A stretch of 25,927 nucleotides of DNA from Candidatus Bipolaricaulota bacterium (lineage in GTDB: Bacteria; Bipolaricaulota; Bipolaricaulia; UBA7950; UBA9294). The notes under the pieces are model-generated. The model ran no database searches. It was not told the origin of the DNA and saw only the letters and a list, made by a program, of their open reading frames with translations. Every line of letters starts with the position of its first letter. The first letter of the stretch is position 1. A program made the translations under genes and the position numbers. The stretch spans positions 1-25,927 of the forward strand of contig JAGGSM010000202.1 in assembly GCA_021159105.1 (NCBI GenBank), read 5' to 3'. Of the stretch, positions 7,165 to 15,020 are shown piece after piece.

Positions 7165-8172
7165 ATGATCGAGCTAACCGAGTTACAAGAGCGGATTTCG
7201 CATGTCAAGGAAGAGCTTTCTGCACAGACGCTGAGGCTTGAGGACCTCGATAGCCTGGAGGCGTTTCGCATCGAGTTTCTGGGCCGGAAGGGGAAGATTG
7301 CCGACTTGTTCAAGCTGATGGGACAGATTGACCCGGCGGACAAGGCCACAGCAGGGAAGCTCCTAAACGATTTGAAGCGGGAAGCGAACGAGATATTCGA
7401 TATCCGCAAGGAGAAGCTCTCTCTTTCAGCCCTCGATGCGAGGATAGAGAGCGAGCGGATCGACCTCACACTGCCCGGTGTCTATCATCCACTGGGGCAC
7501 AAGCACCTGTTGACGCAGGTGCAGCAGGAGATCGAATCGATCTTCCTGCGCATGGGGTTCGATGTCGCTACCGGGCCGGAGATCGAGGATGAGTACCACA
7601 ACTTCGAGGCGCTGAACATCCCCGCAGATCACCCCGCGCGCGACGACTGGGACACGTTCTACATCGATGATACAACCCTGCTGCGCCCGCACACGTCACC
7701 GGTGCAGATCAGGGTGATGGAGCAGACCGATCCGCCCGTGCGGATCATCTGTCCCGGGCGTTGCTACCGCAGGGACACGCAGGATGCGACCCACTCTCCC
7801 GTGTTTCACCAGGTGGAGCTGCTGTGGGTGGAGGAGGGGCTGTCGCTCGCCAATCTGAAGTACGTACTGGAAGCGTTCATCCACGAGTTCTTCGGTGAGG
7901 GGTACGAGATGCGTCTGTCCGGCGACTTCTTCCCGTTCACCGAGCCCTCTGTGCAGGTGCACATGCGCGCCCCCGGGGCGGAGGACTGGTTGGAGATCAT
8001 GGGGGCGGGGATGGTCGATCCAGCGGTACTGACAAACGTTGGTTACGACCCCGACAAAGTGACGGGATTCGCCTTCGGCCTGGGGATCGAGCGGATGGCA
8101 ATGCTCCGCTACGGGATCGACGACATTCGCGTCTTCTTCGGAAACGACCTGCGCTTCATCACCCAGTTCTAG
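7165..8172 (+). CDS. pheS: phenylalanyl-tRNA synthetase alpha subunit
   Basis: PheS carries the catalytic class II site that charges tRNA-Phe, working as an alpha2-beta2 enzyme with PheT. The 335-aa length is normal. The N-terminal coiled-coil arm (about 1-95) includes the conserved FLGRKGKIADLFK. Motif 2 appears as RCYRRDTQDATHSPVFHQVE and motif 3 as GFAFGLGIERMAMLRYGI. The family segment WLEIMGAGMVDPAVL is present, and the protein ends FFGNDLRFITQF as expected. There is no upstream RBS, and the promoter -10 sits 6 nt before the ATG, so the mRNA is probably leaderless. pheT, usually directly downstream, is absent: fabF converges 21 bp away. The beta subunit must be encoded elsewhere. Confidence 0.97.
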   Translation: MIELTELQERISHVKEELSAQTLRLEDLDSLEAFRIEFLGRKGKIADLFKLMGQIDPADKATAGKLLNDLKREANEIFDIRKEKLSLSALDARIESERIDLTLPGVYHPLGHKHLLTQVQQEIESIFLRMGFDVATGPEIEDEYHNFEALNIPADHPARDDWDTFYIDDTTLLRPHTSPVQIRVMEQTDPPVRIICPGRCYRRDTQDATHSPVFHQVELLWVEEGLSLANLKYVLEAFIHEFFGEGYEMRLSGDFFPFTEPSVQVHMRAPGAEDWLEIMGAGMVDPAVLTNVGYDPDKVTGFAFGLGIERMAMLRYGIDDIRVFFGNDLRFITQF

Positions 8173-8193
8173 CCAACAGGCCGTCTCCTTCGC

Positions 8194-9432
8194 CTACTCA
8201 TCCCTCCTAAACAGGAGGGACGCGTTCTGCCCACCGAAGCCGAAGGAGTTGCTCATGGCCAGCTGGATCTGCTTTTCCACCTTGCGTGGAGTGTAATCGA
8301 GATCACATTCGGGATCCGGGTTCTCGTAGTTCAGCGTCGCTGGGATCATCCCATGCTCCATCGACAGGAGAGTGGCGATCGACTCCACCGCACCCGCGGC
8401 ACCGAGCAGGTGCCCCGTCTGAGACTTTGTCGAGCTGATCTTCACCTTCCTCGCCGCATCACCGAAGACCCTCTTGATGGCGATCGTCTCCGTCCTATCG
8501 TTCAAGACGGTCGACGTGCCGTGTGCGTTGATGTAATCGATGGCGGAAGGGGAGACGTCGGCGCGCTCCATCGCCATCTCCATTGCCTGAACCGCTCCAG
8601 CGCCGTCCTCGGCAGGGGCGGTGATGTGCTCAGCATCCGCGCTCATGCCGAAACCGACCAACTCCGCATAGATGTGGGCACCGCGCTTCGTCGCTTGTTC
8701 ACGCTCTTCGAGGATGATGAACCCTCCTCCTTCTCCCATGATGAATCCATCGCGGTCCCGATCGAACGGGCGCGACGCACGCTGCGGGTCGTCGTTTCGC
8801 TTGGAGAGGGCGCCGATCTTGGTGAATCCGGCGTAGGCGATGCGCACCAGGGCCGCTTCTGATCCACCGGCGACAGCGACATCGCACAACCCGGAACGAA
8901 TCAGCTCTGAGGCGATCCCGATCGCGTGTGCGGAGCTGGCGCAGGCGGAGACAACACCGAAGTTCGGACCCCTCATTCCGTATTCAATCGCTATCTCACC
9001 GGCATTGGCGTTGGGCATCAATCGCGGGACGAAGAACGGGCTGACGCGATGCGGCCCGTGCTCGGCGAGCACAGCGAAGTTCTCCTCCATCGTCTGCATC
9101 CCACCGATCCCCGTTCCAGCGATCGCCGCCGTCCGCTCCAGCGGCAGCTCACTCGGGGAGAGACCGGCATCGCGAAGCGCCAGCTTGGAGGCGACGAGGG
9201 CAAATTGGGTCGTGCGATCGATACGCCGGGCGCGCCGCTTGTCCATGTGCTCCAGGGGATCAAAGTCCCGCACGACTGAACCGATCTTTACATCGATATC
9301 AGAGAGATCGATAAGGTCATCGACCCGCTGCACCCCGCTCTTTCCGGAGATGAGAGCCTCCCAGAACGCGTCCTTCCCCGTGCCAATCGGCGTGACCAGG
9401 CCGACTCCAGTAACGACAACTCGCCTATTCAT
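8194..9432 (-). CDS. fabF: 3-oxoacyl-[acyl-carrier-protein] synthase II
   Basis: FabF condenses malonyl-ACP with acyl-ACP in fatty-acid elongation. The start MNRRVVVTGVGLVTPIG is chosen over an upstream in-frame codon because it is the canonical N-terminus and has a G-rich RBS (GGGGGA). It overlaps the atpC stop by 8 bp. The product is 412 aa, the usual size. The thiolase-fold triad is intact: Cys in VSACASSAHAIG, His in INAHGTSTVLND, and His in KSQTGHLLGAAGAVE. The glycine-rich C-terminus SNSFGFGGQNASLLF is also typical. ACP and other fab genes are not adjacent, though acpS lies further along at 23011-23355. An 8-bp perfect inverted repeat lies within its last codons, facing the end of pheS. 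Confidence 0.96.
   Translation of the reverse strand: MNRRVVVTGVGLVTPIGTGKDAFWEALISGKSGVQRVDDLIDLSDIDVKIGSVVRDFDPLEHMDKRRARRIDRTTQFALVASKLALRDAGLSPSELPLERTAAIAGTGIGGMQTMEENFAVLAEHGPHRVSPFFVPRLMPNANAGEIAIEYGMRGPNFGVVSACASSAHAIGIASELIRSGLCDVAVAGGSEAALVRIAYAGFTKIGALSKRNDDPQRASRPFDRDRDGFIMGEGGGFIILEEREQATKRGAHIYAELVGFGMSADAEHITAPAEDGAGAVQAMEMAMERADVSPSAIDYINAHGTSTVLNDRTETIAIKRVFGDAARKVKISSTKSQTGHLLGAAGAVESIATLLSMEHGMIPATLNYENPDPECDLDYTPRKVEKQIQLAMSNSFGFGGQNASLLFRRDE
8201..8220. repeat. 8-bp perfect hairpin at the pheS/fabF convergence
   Basis: TCCCTCCT-AAAC-AGGAGGGA forms a perfect 8-bp stem with a 4-nt loop. It lies inside the 3' end of fabF and 28 bp past the pheS stop. No T-run follows on either strand, so it is not a classical intrinsic terminator. 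It could still act as a bidirectional roadblock or 3'-end stabiliser between the converging genes. Confidence 0.5.
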
Positions 9433-9808
9433 GCTTTTCCCCCAGCTTACTGAGCACATCGAGGTAAGCTATCTCCTGCCCCGTCGAGCCAGCGGCATCG
9501 GGCGATTGGGCACCAGAGAGCTCCTCCCTGCGCTTGTTTACAGCCTCGATATCGATCGCATCGGCGGGAATCGCCTCGTGGGCGAGGATTGTGACACCAT
9601 CGGCGCTCACCTGCAGAACCCCCCCGCTCAACGCGTAGGTCTTCTCCTCACTGTCGGTCTTGATGCGCAGTGGGGACGGGCCGAGTGCGGCCATGAGCGG
9701 GGCGTGCCCCTCCATGACAGCGAACTCTCCCTCTGGGCTACGCGCTACAACCATCTTCACTTCGCCATCAAACAGCTTCCTTTCTGGAGATTGTAACTGA
9801 CAGTGCAT
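9425..9808 (-). CDS. atpC: F-type ATP synthase epsilon subunit
   Basis: Epsilon is the rotor-stalk regulatory subunit of F1Fo ATP synthase. The 127-aa product has the N-terminal beta-sandwich with the family stretches EGEFAVMEGHAPLMAALG and YALSGGVLQVSADGVTIL, then a C-terminal helical hairpin (about 85-127) rich in Glu, Arg and Ala. A strong RBS (AGGAGGGTGAG) precedes the ATG, and a sigma70-like promoter lies just upstream. Its genetic setting is unusual: recO is upstream and fabF overlaps downstream, with no atpD or other ATP synthase gene nearby. Co-transcription with fabF is likely. The sequence shows no sign of decay. Confidence 0.93.
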   Translation of the reverse strand: MHCQLQSPERKLFDGEVKMVVARSPEGEFAVMEGHAPLMAALGPSPLRIKTDSEEKTYALSGGVLQVSADGVTILAHEAIPADAIDIEAVNKRREELSGAQSPDAAGSTGQEIAYLDVLSKLGEKHE

Positions 9809-9828
9809 CTCACCCTCCTAAGAAGGAA

Positions 9829-9858
9829 ACTATAGATAAAACATGAGTAGCATATCAA
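9829..9858 (-). promoter_or_regulatory. sigma70-like promoter of atpC-fabF
   Basis: TTGATA (9858-9853, 5/6), an 18-bp spacer and TATAGT (9834-9829, 5/6) occupy the 51-bp gap after recO. The predicted +1 near 9822 leaves a short leader carrying the AGGAGG Shine-Dalgarno. This unit is therefore leadered, unlike pheS or memo. Confidence 0.55.
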
Positions 9859-9859
9859 G

Positions 9860-10576
9860 TCAGACCTTCATCATCCCGCGCGGTGCGCCCACAAGTTCCC
9901 TTACATAGGCATCCAGCATGTCACGGGCGAGTGCGATCTCATCCGGCTTCAAGTGGATGATCCCCGCCCTCGACAGGGGGCGATCGATCAGCGCGTTCAA
10001 CGACAGGGCGAGACCCCTGCTTATATCGATACCCCGCTGTTCGCACCTGGTGCACATCACCCCTCCTCGCTCTGGCACGAAGACGAACGGACCGCTTGTG
10101 CTCCCGCAGCGCACGCACGCGGTGAACTGGGGACGATGCCCGAGGACCGCCACGATCTTCAGCATCGCCGCCACGGCCATCTGCTCGGCGGGGGATGTCC
10201 CCTCCTCCATTCTCCCCAGGTACTCAGCGAAGAGGGCGTAGGGGGCATCCTCCCTCTGATGGAGGGGGAGGAGCCTCTCGAGAAGCTTGCCCACGGAGAG
10301 GGCGCTGACTACCGTGTTCAGGGAGCTCTTCAGCCGCGGGTAGCCGGAGATGAGCGCCCCTTGGCTGATGAGGTCGAGCTGCGCCTTGGCGTAGAACACA
10401 ACTTCCACCCGATTGAGGAGGTCGAACACACCCCCCAAGCGCGACTTGAAGCGACGCGCCCCCTTGGCGATCCCCGTTCTCTTCCCCCACTGCTCGGTGA
10501 ACAGGGTGACGATCACGTCAGATTCAGCGAAGTCGCGCACACGCAGGACGAACCCTTCTCCCCGCTCGATCCCCAT
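9860..10576 (-). CDS. recO: DNA repair protein RecO
   Basis: RecO anneals SSB-coated single strands and helps RecR load RecA in the RecF pathway. The 238-aa product has the N-terminal OB fold (GFVLRVRDFAESDVIVTLFT, then GKRTGIAKGARR), a central helical region, and a zinc finger with CVRCG and CTRC in its expected C-terminal position. The ATG follows the deoC TAG with no intervening base, and GGAG at the end of deoC is the only RBS, so translation is probably coupled to deoC. The assignment is firm from domain order and length. Confidence 0.93.
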   Translation of the reverse strand: MGIERGEGFVLRVRDFAESDVIVTLFTEQWGKRTGIAKGARRFKSRLGGVFDLLNRVEVVFYAKAQLDLISQGALISGYPRLKSSLNTVVSALSVGKLLERLLPLHQREDAPYALFAEYLGRMEEGTSPAEQMAVAAMLKIVAVLGHRPQFTACVRCGSTSGPFVFVPERGGVMCTRCEQRGIDISRGLALSLNALIDRPLSRAGIIHLKPDEIALARDMLDAYVRELVGAPRGMMKV

Positions 10577-11248
10577 CTACTCCGGAGCGCCCTCGACGAT
10601 CGCCACACTGCGGCTGGCGCCGATTCGCGTTGCTCCCGCCTCGATCATCGCCAGCGCCTCTTCATAAGTGTGAATACCGCCGGCCGCCTTCACTCCCAGC
10701 TCCGGGCCCACCGTCTCCCGCAAGAGCGCCACGTCTTCCACGGTCGCTCCACCAGAGGCAAATCCCGTCGAAGTCTTGACGAAGTCGGCGCCAGCGGCCT
10801 TTGCCAGGATCGCGCCGGCGCGCTTCTCCGTGTCGTCGAGCAGGGATGTCTCCAGGATCACCTTCACCAGCGCCCGGCGTGGGGCCTTCTCCGCCGCGGA
10901 ACAGACGGCGCGGATGTCTTCCGACACAGTCCGGTAGTTCCCCGCCTTCAGCGCTGCGACATTGATCACCATATCCAGCTCATCAGCGCCATCAGCGATC
11001 GCCTTCTGCGCCTCGAACCCCTTCACCTCGCTTGTCGACATTCCGTGCGGGAAGCCGATCACGACACAGACCTTCGGATCATCTTCATCGAGGAGCTCGC
11101 GCACAAGAGCCGTGTGGCAGGGATTGACGCAGACCGACGCGAATCCGTATTCCTTCGCTTCATCGCACAGCTTGCGCACCCCCTCTGTGGACGCCGTCGG
11201 GCCGAGGAGCGTGTGATCGATCATCTTCGCCAGTTCTGTCTTGTTCAT
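10577..11248 (-). CDS. deoC: deoxyribose-phosphate aldolase
   Basis: DeoC splits 2-deoxyribose-5-phosphate into glyceraldehyde-3-phosphate and acetaldehyde during deoxynucleoside salvage. The 223-aa TIM barrel carries the family motifs: IDHTLLGPTAS at the start, VCVNPCH, VVIGFPHGMSTSEVK, ELDMVINVAALKAG, the Schiff-base lysine in ADFVKTSTGF, and the second active-site lysine in GVKAAGGIHTYEEAL. A strong RBS (AAGGAGG) precedes the ATG, and an extended -10 promoter lies about 28 bp upstream. No other deo genes are adjacent; recO follows without a gap. All catalytic residues are present. Confidence 0.96.
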   Translation of the reverse strand: MNKTELAKMIDHTLLGPTASTEGVRKLCDEAKEYGFASVCVNPCHTALVRELLDEDDPKVCVVIGFPHGMSTSEVKGFEAQKAIADGADELDMVINVAALKAGNYRTVSEDIRAVCSAAEKAPRRALVKVILETSLLDDTEKRAGAILAKAAGADFVKTSTGFASGGATVEDVALLRETVGPELGVKAAGGIHTYEEALAMIEAGATRIGASRSVAIVEGAPE

Positions 11249-11276
11249 CTTTCCTCCTTACTCTCTCCACGCGCAG

Positions 11277-11285
11277 ATGATACCA
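11277..11285 (-). promoter_or_regulatory. extended -10 promoter of deoC
   Basis: TGGTATCAT on the minus strand fits an extended -10 (TGn plus TATCAT, 5/6). I see no matching -35. It gives a leader of about 22 nt carrying the AAGGAGG RBS of deoC. Confidence 0.4.
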
Positions 11286-11324
11286 CGCGACGATCCTGCT
11301 CGCTCATCTGACAAGGCAGCCACC

Positions 11325-11363
11325 CGCCCGCTGCGCGGGCGTAGAAACAGACCCCAGCAGGGG
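11325..11363 (-). terminator. possible tandem-hairpin terminator after the GNAT gene
   Basis: Read on the minus strand just past the GNAT stop, CCCC-TGCT-GGGG is followed by TCTGTTTCT, a moderately T-rich stretch. A perfect 7-bp stem follows (CGCCCGC, 3-nt loop, GCGGGCG). This could end the hutH-era-GGDEF-GNAT transcript before the deoC promoter. The first stem is short and the U-tract imperfect, so the call is tentative. Confidence 0.3.
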
Positions 11364-11365
11364 AC

Positions 11366-12232
11366 TTAGCCCTCCCTCTCCAGGATCGTCCCCCTGCTCG
11401 CCCGTTCGAACAGCTGAAAGCTCCTACCGCCCTCGTGCACCAGGCCGGTGATGATGTGGCCGGAGGTGAACATCCGCTCGAATATGTCGCGGGTGCGCAC
11501 CCGCCAATCGCGTGCCAGGTCAATGTCCTCCTCGCGTAGCGCGTCGAGCTTCGCCGGGATTTCAACGAGGATCACGGAGTGAGAGATAATCCCGCTGCAC
11601 ACGGAGTCGTCGAACCCGAGCAGGCGCCGATGTCCGTTGGGGGCCACGGCAGTGCGCGTTGCCACCTCCATCCTGTCCAGGCCGAGGTGAAAGTGATATG
11701 GCAGAGCACGGCGATCGATCACTCCGCACACCCGCGGCGAGGTGAGCCACCACTCCACGATCAGGCGGTCGGTGGCCAGGCCGCTGTTCCTGCTGTCACG
11801 CAGCTCACCGTACATGTCCCTCTCATAGCCGGTTGCAACGGCACCGAGCTTATTGAACGCGATGTGTGCCTCCAAGCTCCTCAGCGGGTCGATCGCCCAA
11901 CTGATGAGCTCGACACCCCGTCTCATCCCCAGATCCCGCTCCTCACAGCGGAGCCGCGTCCCAATCCCGTTGTTCCTGTCCCCAACGGAAACGGCACGAA
12001 ACGCGGTGAACCAGCGCTTCATCCCCTCTCCGTCCACGCTCGCCACATCGACGATCGCCCCATGCGCCACGCCATCGTCATCCAGCGCCCCGAGGATCAA
12101 CCCCTCGCTCCTCTGCACAGCGACCATCGCTGGCGCGGAGAAGAACGCAGTGCCATCGCATGCCTCTTTCTGCAGGCTGACGCAGGATGATAGATCGCGT
12201 GGCGCGCTCAGTGGCCTAATAACGATAGTCAT
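11366..12232 (-). CDS. GNAT-fold acyltransferase-like protein, resembling COG3375
   Basis: The start ATG (MTIVIRPLSAPRDL) overlaps the end of the GGDEF gene by 17 bp; an upstream in-frame start would overlap further without an RBS. The 288-aa product has a GNAT acyl-CoA-binding motif, RNNGIGTRL (about 98-106). This is followed by the stretch WAIDPLRSLEAHIAFNKLGA and then TDRLIVEWWL, the signature I recall for the uncharacterised GNAT-superfamily group COG3375. Substrate and function are unknown for that group. The C-terminal 120 residues have no motif I recognise beyond VILVEIPAKLDALR. The tight overlap with a diguanylate cyclase gene suggests coordinated expression. The GNAT fold call is good; the COG assignment is from memory of its motif pattern. 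Confidence 0.75.
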   Translation of the reverse strand: MTIVIRPLSAPRDLSSCVSLQKEACDGTAFFSAPAMVAVQRSEGLILGALDDDGVAHGAIVDVASVDGEGMKRWFTAFRAVSVGDRNNGIGTRLRCEERDLGMRRGVELISWAIDPLRSLEAHIAFNKLGAVATGYERDMYGELRDSRNSGLATDRLIVEWWLTSPRVCGVIDRRALPYHFHLGLDRMEVATRTAVAPNGHRRLLGFDDSVCSGIISHSVILVEIPAKLDALREEDIDLARDWRVRTRDIFERMFTSGHIITGLVHEGGRSFQLFERASRGTILEREG

Positions 12233-15005
12233 TTCCCTGCTCGCGCGAAGCGTAGGTGCGCCGCTTGTCCTCATACATCAGCCGATCGGCTCGAGCGAGG
12301 ATCTGCTCGATGGGGAGATCGTCCCCAGCACGCCGCACGTATGTGCCGATCGACAGGCCGATGCCGTCAATCCCCAGCCTCGTAGCGAGAGCTGCCACTT
12401 CGCTTTTCAGCCTCTGCTCGACGAGCCCGGCATCGTCGAGCGTCTCTGGCATGAATATGAGGAACTCATCCCCGCCGTAGCGGATCACGCGATCGGCAGC
12501 GCGGACGCCGGCCTGCAGCACATCGGCCACCCTCTGCAGTACTTCATCCCCCTTCAGATGGCCGAGGGTGTTGTTCACGCACCGGAAGCCGTCGATGTCG
12601 AGCATCATCAGGGTGATCTCCCGTCCGTAGCGATCGGCTCGATCGAGCTCTCCATCGATCACCTCATTCAGGTAGTGCCGATTGAACAGGCCCGTCAACG
12701 GGTCGCGGATCGCCTGCTCGCGCAGCCGCTGCTGCGCCAACAGGTTGGATAGAGCGACCGCGAGCTGGGCCGCTGCTGAGGTCAAGAGCTGTCGATCCTC
12801 ATCGTCGAACGCGCCCACCTGCGTGCTCTCAACGGTCAGTACCCCCAACACCTCATCTGAGATAATCACCGGCACGGCAACCTCAGAGCGTGTCCCAGGA
12901 AACCCCTCCACGTAGCGAGGGTCATCCGTCACATCACCTACCAGAGCATGCGCGTTGTGCTCAGCAACCCATCCCACGATCCCTTCTCCCAGGTGCAGTC
13001 TCCTCCCGATCTCCGGGCCGCTCTCGCCGCTCGGATTACGGACTGCGCGCACGACGAGTTCATCCCCTTCCCGAAGGAGGATCACGCTCCTCTGCAGGGA
13101 GTACTGCTCGCGCAGGAAATCGAGCGTGCTCGCGACGAGCTCATCGACCGAGGTGGCTCCGACCAACATGTTCGCAAGGCCCTGCATCTGAAAGAGTGAC
13201 GTGTGCCGCTTGAGGTTCATGATTGCAACCCCCAACTGGCTGGCCAATGCGGTGATGATCTCCCTGTCCTGCTCCCCGAACGCACTGATTCTGGTCGACT
13301 CCACGTTGATCACCCCGAGTACTTCCTTGCTGGTGAGGATGGGAATGTCGATCTCAGAGCGGGTCAGATCGCTCCACTTGAGGTATCCCTTCTCTTTTCT
13401 CACATCCGGGACGATGACTTCCTTCCCGTTTTCAAACGCCCAGCGTATGAATCCAGGCCCGGAAAGCGGCATGCGCAGGCCGATGTAGAGGACATTCTCC
13501 TCCGCATAGTCTCCTTGAGAAGCCGATCCCAGCAGTACGAGCTCATCCTCATCCCTGATGAAGACATTGCACAACTCGTAGCCCATATCCCGCTGCAGTC
13601 GCTTGGCCGCCAGATGGCACATCATCTCTATGTCCTGTGCCGCAGCAAGCTCGCGGCTAAACTGTGCCAGGCCGTGCAACCTCCTCTTCTGTTTTTCCAG
13701 TTGGGAGAAGCGATAGGTCCGCTCGACAGCGAGTGCAGCCAGGTTGGCAAGGGCCACGACAGGCTTCAGGGTATCCACCGTTGGAGCCGCGCGGTCAACG
13801 GGATCGTCGATAGAGATGTGCCCGATGATCCCTTCCGATCCGCGCAGCGGGATGAACAGGAAGTCGTCCGGGTCCCACCCATCGAACGATACGCTCCCCG
13901 ACAGGCCAAGATCGGGGCTCCAAGGCGTCCTGTCGTGCGGGATGTAGTAGGCATCCCCCATGCGAAACCTCTCAGCGAACGCCATCCTCCGCTCGGTGGC
14001 CGTCATCGCCCCTCCGGAGTGCAGGCTCTCCAGATCATCATCGCTCAGACCGGCGGCGAGGGTCTTGTACGCCTCTCCTTCCTCGGGGTTGGGGGAGGAC
14101 AGGTCGTAGAGGGTAGCAACGGCACGCTGAAAACCACTCTGCTCGACTATCGCGTCCAGGACCGACTGCAGAATGCGATCGATCTCTCTAGAGGCCAGAA
14201 TCGATTGGCCGACCGAGATGACGGTCTGCTGCAGCTGAGAGATTCGTACCTCAAGTGTCGCATCGCGCGCCGTTCCCTCGATGAACCTCTCCCCATTCTC
14301 CTCCACAAGGTGGGTCTCCACTTGCATGATGATGGTCGAACCATCCTTCTTCTTGAAGCTGTAGGTGACCTTATCCCCACTGGGGAGGACGGAACCATCG
14401 ATACGTGCGCGCAGCCGCTCCTTCAACAGCTCGCTGTCCTCGGAACGTATGAACTCCAGAGGCGTGTGCCCCAACAGTTCCTCAGAAGTGTAGCCGGTGA
14501 GTTCGAGGAGGAACCTGTTGGCAAAGCTGAATTGCAGAGTCCTGGCGTCGATCGTGAACACGCCAATTGGCGCGTTCGCTACCAGCTGCTCGTAGCGTTC
14601 CCTCTCCGCGTGCAGCGAACGCAGTAGGCGCCGTCGCTCGAGCGTATGCTCGACCATCTCCCGCAGAGCGTCCGGTTCAATCGACTTGTCTATGTAGCGC
14701 TCCGCCCCCTGCTGGAGGGCACTCGCCGCGCTGTAGGCTGCGCTGTGTCCGCTCAGCACGTAGATCGCTGTGTCCGGATGATCGGCGTGAATGCGGGGGA
14801 TGAGGTCGATTCCCAGTGCGTCTGGCAGGATGATGTCGACGATGACGATGTCGAACTGCTCCCTTTTGAGCAGCGCCAGGCCGTCACTGCCTCTGGTAGC
14901 CGTAACCACCTCGTTACCGGCCGGCCCGAGGATCTTCCTGACGATGAGCCCCCAATCCGGATCGTCATCGATGACAAGTATCCTCCCCGACACGACTGTC
15001 AGCAT
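12216..15005 (-). CDS. REC-PAS-GAF-GAF-GAF-GGDEF response regulator (probable diguanylate cyclase)
   Basis: The 929-aa signalling protein opens with a receiver domain (about 7-125) that has acidic residues D13/D14, phospho-acceptor D57 (IVIVDIILPD), S85 and K107. A PAS domain follows (about 135-255; LVANAPIGVFTID, then NRFLLELTGYTSEELLG). Next come three GAF domains (about 267-430, 447-597 and 606-755). The GGDEF domain (767-925) has RDPLTGLFNR, LDIDGF, the intact catalytic GGDEF (844-848), and the inhibitory RxxD I-site RAAD (835-838) at the correct distance. It should therefore make c-di-GMP and be product-inhibited. There is no transmembrane segment, so it is cytoplasmic, responding to a phosphodonor plus PAS/GAF ligands. 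No histidine kinase is nearby. It starts 15 bp after era with GGTGAG as RBS, and overlaps the GNAT gene. Confidence 0.93.
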   Translation of the reverse strand: MLTVVSGRILVIDDDPDWGLIVRKILGPAGNEVVTATRGSDGLALLKREQFDIVIVDIILPDALGIDLIPRIHADHPDTAIYVLSGHSAAYSAASALQQGAERYIDKSIEPDALREMVEHTLERRRLLRSLHAERERYEQLVANAPIGVFTIDARTLQFSFANRFLLELTGYTSEELLGHTPLEFIRSEDSELLKERLRARIDGSVLPSGDKVTYSFKKKDGSTIIMQVETHLVEENGERFIEGTARDATLEVRISQLQQTVISVGQSILASREIDRILQSVLDAIVEQSGFQRAVATLYDLSSPNPEEGEAYKTLAAGLSDDDLESLHSGGAMTATERRMAFAERFRMGDAYYIPHDRTPWSPDLGLSGSVSFDGWDPDDFLFIPLRGSEGIIGHISIDDPVDRAAPTVDTLKPVVALANLAALAVERTYRFSQLEKQKRRLHGLAQFSRELAAAQDIEMMCHLAAKRLQRDMGYELCNVFIRDEDELVLLGSASQGDYAEENVLYIGLRMPLSGPGFIRWAFENGKEVIVPDVRKEKGYLKWSDLTRSEIDIPILTSKEVLGVINVESTRISAFGEQDREIITALASQLGVAIMNLKRHTSLFQMQGLANMLVGATSVDELVASTLDFLREQYSLQRSVILLREGDELVVRAVRNPSGESGPEIGRRLHLGEGIVGWVAEHNAHALVGDVTDDPRYVEGFPGTRSEVAVPVIISDEVLGVLTVESTQVGAFDDEDRQLLTSAAAQLAVALSNLLAQQRLREQAIRDPLTGLFNRHYLNEVIDGELDRADRYGREITLMMLDIDGFRCVNNTLGHLKGDEVLQRVADVLQAGVRAADRVIRYGGDEFLIFMPETLDDAGLVEQRLKSEVAALATRLGIDGIGLSIGTYVRRAGDDLPIEQILARADRLMYEDKRRTYASREQGNDYRY

Positions 15006-15020
15006 CTGCTGCTTCTCACC

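Noticed and set aside
9953..11311. 452-residue plus-strand frame across recO and deoC
   Set aside because: It has no recognisable domain and lies antisense to two genes with all their family motifs; high G+C makes such shadow frames common.
12948..13213. Small plus-strand frames inside the GGDEF gene as nested genes
   Set aside because: No RBS, no motif and mutually overlapping; they are explained by the coding strand composition.
13203..14627. 474-residue plus-strand frame opposite the GGDEF gene
   Set aside because: Composition is that of an antisense shadow, and the minus strand encodes a coherent REC-PAS-GAF-GGDEF protein.
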